From the NCBI RefSeq assembly GCF_964340395.1, contig NC_135564.1, positions 22,947,887-23,011,886 of the forward strand: a DNA stretch of 64,000 bases, in the 5' to 3' direction. Within the stretch, counting starts at the first letter, position 1. Every line of letters begins with the position of its first letter. Source of the DNA: Glandiceps talaboti (Eukaryota > Hemichordata > Enteropneusta > Spengelidae). The notes under the pieces were generated by a model, which worked only from the letters and a program-made list of their open reading frames with translations, did no database searches and was not told the DNA's origin. Of this stretch, positions 60,755 to 64,000 are shown piece after piece. Both the position numbers and the translations under genes were made by a program.

Positions 60755-61559
60755 TAGTCCCCGCTATGATTGGGTTTTAAGGAATTATCACTACTCTGAT
60801 CACGCAACAACACTTGTGAACCTAAATCAAACAGACTTAGATATGTTGTGTCTGCTTGTTGGACATGGAACATGCCTACAACAATAAAGGATGCATCGGG
60901 TAGGGGGGATCATATCACGACGAAAATGGATATGCACATGTATGTCATAGAACACTGTCCTAATACCAACTTTGAATGAGATCTGTTCAAGCATGTCTAA
61001 GTTATGGCTTTGGACATAGAAAAATCATAAAACAAAATGGCTGCCAGGCGGCCATATTGGATCGTATCACAACAACAATGAATATACACATGTATGTCAT
61101 AGAACACTGTCCTAACACCAACTTTGAATGAGATCTGTTCAAGCATGTCTGAGTTATGGCTTTGGACATGGAAAATTCGCAAACAAAATGGCTGCCAGGC
61201 AGCCATATTGGATCGTATCATGATGAAAATGGATATGCACATGTATGTCATAGAACACTGTCCTAATAGCAACTTTGAATGAGATCTGTTCAAGCATGTC
61301 TGAGTTATGGCTTTGGACATGGAAAATTTGCTGCTACAAAATGGCTGCTAGGCGGCCATATTGGATCGTATCATAAAACAAATTGACGTGCATATGTATG
61401 CCATTGTATGTTGCCCCTGTACAAAAATCGGTCCAGGCATCTCCAAGAAACAGCTGCGGACGGACGGACGGACGGACGGACGCACGGAAGCACGGACGCA
61501 CAGACAGACGGAACCCAATCCATAAGTCCCCGTCCCGGACTTCGTCCGGCGGGGACTAA
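60755..61559 (+). mobile_element. Family C element, complete (0.8 kb)
   Basis: 5' TAGTCCCCGCTATGATTGGG, three core units, an (ACGG)n tract at 61458-61500, and a 3' hairpin ending GTCCGGCGGGGACTAA. TAGTCCCCGC at the start is the inverse of GCGGGGACTA at the end. This is the clearest family C copy. Confidence 0.8.
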
Positions 61560-61779
61560 CAATAAATGTTCAACTGTAGAGCACTATAGCAGTGTCTCTT
61601 TCTCTTTCTCATGGTATTAGTGTTATAGTTTCATATGTTGTCTGGATCTCGTGGTCCGTAAGGCTGTAAGTTAGGACGACGCAGCCACTGACCTCCATTA
61701 TACCACAATTCAAGTGACAATTTGGTGGGCATTGCATCTGCAGCCAAATTATGTGGGGTATATTATTGTAGGACTCATG

Positions 61780-64000
61780 TTAAAGGTGATTCAAAATGCT
61801 CACATTCACTATCGCTAATTTGCTAGACGACATGTTTGTGAAATGCATTCTGGTTTTAAAACTTTTCAAAAGCGTCTGCAAACACCTTAAAATGACCCTT
61901 TTTCAGTCACTTCCCTTCGGATTTACTTCGAGAGTTTTCAGGTATTTCCGGTCCCACCTAGACCACGGGATTTTATGACGTCATAAAGAGACATAGATAG
62001 CACGTAGCCTATGGCGAGCGTAGTCACTAGGTGAACAAAACTCAACAGCATTGTGAAAAAATACATTGCTAGTGGTTGTAACAGACATCAGTAAACAAAA
62101 ACTACACTCTACATGTCTTATTAACCAACATTTACTGATATTTACTCACACTTTCTGACTAATTGGCAGTGTCTGTGGGTATAAATGCTAAAATATGATC
62201 TCCCCATATTATGGCAAAATAAATCAAAACGGCTAGACTACAGTGTAGATATACATAAACACTTGTAATGTCGCTCGCGTGTTTCAATTTATTTATCTGA
62301 TTTTTTTAATTATTTGCCGAGGAGAAGCATTACAATATCTTCGACAGGCATGGCGTCGACAGCATATTATAGCCCACTATACTCGACTATACTCACTGAT
62401 GTCGCCTTTTGAACGGCGCATTTAGCAACAAAGTAAACATATTTATCTTGAATAAATATACTAGCTATTAGATTGCCATATCATCAGCAATAAAATTGTA
62501 AAGAATTGAGGAAATTTCGTGAGTTTGGTGTTGTCATTTACATGACTTTAGCAACTCGTCTGGAAGAAAACTTGTATGGTTTCCCTTGTTGCGATATCAC
62601 TTAATTTAATGCAACAATGCAACATGCCTATTTAATATTCATTAGAAGAATTCTGTAACGAATCATGGTATTCGAAGTGTACAGTTTAGGAAACCAACAA
62701 ATCAAATATCGCGATGTGTTCATGATATCAAATACGATTGGACAATATTGACGTCGGCAATCAAGGTCGTGACCCCAGCACATGGTTATGAAAGAAAGCC
62801 TGCAACTAGATACTTGGCTAGCCACGTCCGGTCCCGTTTCTCAGGGTTTGTTTTGAAGTTAGAGACGTTATTTCTGTACGACTTGAAGAATTTTACAATA
62901 TATCTGATTGATAAATATGGATTACATCAACACGTGGATAAATTTAACCCGACACGAATGTGCGCTGTGCTCTCCCGATTCCATGTATACGTACATTGTA
63001 CATACACTGCTTCAGCTTTGATCGGCGGCCTAGTATGAGCTTACTGCCGCGGCCGCGGTGACTGCACAAAACTTGACAACACTACCCCTCTACCGATATA
63101 TAATAATCACCTGTATACCGTGATAAAAACAAGCAATAATTCGAGTCCCCAACAAGTCGATGAGACCTACTTCTGTTCTGTCCGATCCGAATGCGAGTTT
63201 CTTAGGTTTTATATGGGTTTCAGACTCGGACTAGAGTATTACGCCCTAGACAATAATATATGTAAACTCGTGTTCACAAGCCAAACATGTGACAATACAA
63301 GACCACAACGAAAACTGTGAAAAATTTGCAGGTCAGTCTCATTTTATATATGGACAACAAAATTAGGTCGGTCACAGTTCCATTTACATGTACATGATGC
63401 AATGACTCGGAGCGTACTTCCATATGCTCGGAGCAAATCGAATCAATTAGTGTATTATGGGACCAACAAATATATTGTGGCACATGTCCCGATACGCCTT
63501 CTTGAAGTTTCCCATTGGTATTCTAATAGCTAGTATATTTATTCGAGATGAAATATGTTTACTTTGTTGTTAAATGCACTGTTCAAAAGGGGACGCGAGT
63601 ACGATTGGGCTAAAATATGCCGTCCTTGGCCCGGGGATGCCGTCAAACGTCACCACGGTATCGTAATGCTACTTGCCGGCAAATAATAAAAAATCAGATA
63701 AATAAAAGTCAATGAACGTGAAACACGCGACATTACAAGTGTTTATATATATCTAGTCTTGCCGTTTTTGATTTATTTTGCCATAATATGGGGAGATCAT
63801 TTATACCCACAGACACTGCCAATTAGTCAGAAAGTGTGAGTAAATATCGGTAAATGTTGGTTAATAAGACATGTAGAGTGTAGTTTTTGTTTACTGATGT
63901 CTGTTACAACCACTAGCAATGTATTTTTTCACAATGCTGTTGAGTTTTGTTCACCTAGTGACTACGCTCGCCATAGGCTACGTGCTATCCATGTCTCTTT
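61780..64000. mobile_element. Family E element, copy 2, with long inverted arms
   Basis: Left end TTAAAGGTGATTCAAAATGC. 61985-62310 returns inverted at 63690-64000 (ends CATGTCTCTTT), and 62380-62480 returns inverted at 63520-63640, so most of the block folds back on itself. The middle shares 63050-63350 with copy 1. The right end lies beyond the window. No ORF recognised. Confidence 0.65.

Overview
The window is animal genomic DNA, AT-rich and repeat-dominated, and almost all of it is intron. The only host gene I can support is on the minus strand. Seven conserved exons, each with AG/GT borders and matching intron phase, encode one Ig domain followed by three and a half fibronectin type III (FN3) domains of a DCC-superfamily receptor. 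The closest match is the protogenin/IGDCC4 (NOPE) branch. An eighth, 42-nt phase 1-1 exon at 47626-47667 is a candidate alternative cassette. The gene enters from beyond 64000 and leaves past position 1, with introns from about 1.6-2 kb up to 26 kb. The receptor branch and the repeat families fit an invertebrate deuterostome; a hemichordate is my guess, not something the sequence proves.

Layout in gene order (high to low coordinates). At 61.8-64.0 kb lies a foldback-like repeat (family E). At 60.23-60.51 kb is the Ig exon. At 54.19-60.20 kb is a composite E element holding a TTAA-flanked transposon with a CpG-rich promoter-like block and two small ORFs, copies of families A and C, and a 621-bp CACTG-ended element. 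At 53.75-53.90 kb is FN3-1a, followed directly by a 4-kb array of 42-bp repeats at 49.74-53.72 kb. FN3-1b lies at 49.3 kb, the cassette exon at 47.6 kb and FN3-2 at 45.5-45.8 kb. A 25-bp minisatellite fills 42.63-44.46 kb. A LINE split by a family A insertion lies at 38.4-41.9 kb and FN3-3a at 37.2-37.4 kb. The following 26-kb intron holds a LINE with an inverted 5' part (34.3-35.1 kb), a tandem-core element (31-32.6 kb) and five nested inverted-repeat transposons (23.0-29.9 kb). FN3-3b is at 11.2 kb beside a TTAA element (11.3-13.8 kb), and FN3-4a is at 0.24-0.43 kb.

The interspersed repeats are the main story. Four families (here A, B, C, D) share one plan: a 5' motif that is the inverse of the 3' end, tandem core units, a simple-sequence tract, and a terminal hairpin usually followed by CTAA. 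This matches Helentron-associated (HINE/pearl-like) elements. About 30 copies or pieces were found and every one lies in the same orientation, antisense to the host gene. No complete transposase, Rep/helicase or reverse transcriptase gene is present. No rRNA, tRNA or CRISPR array was seen. All boundaries were read by eye.
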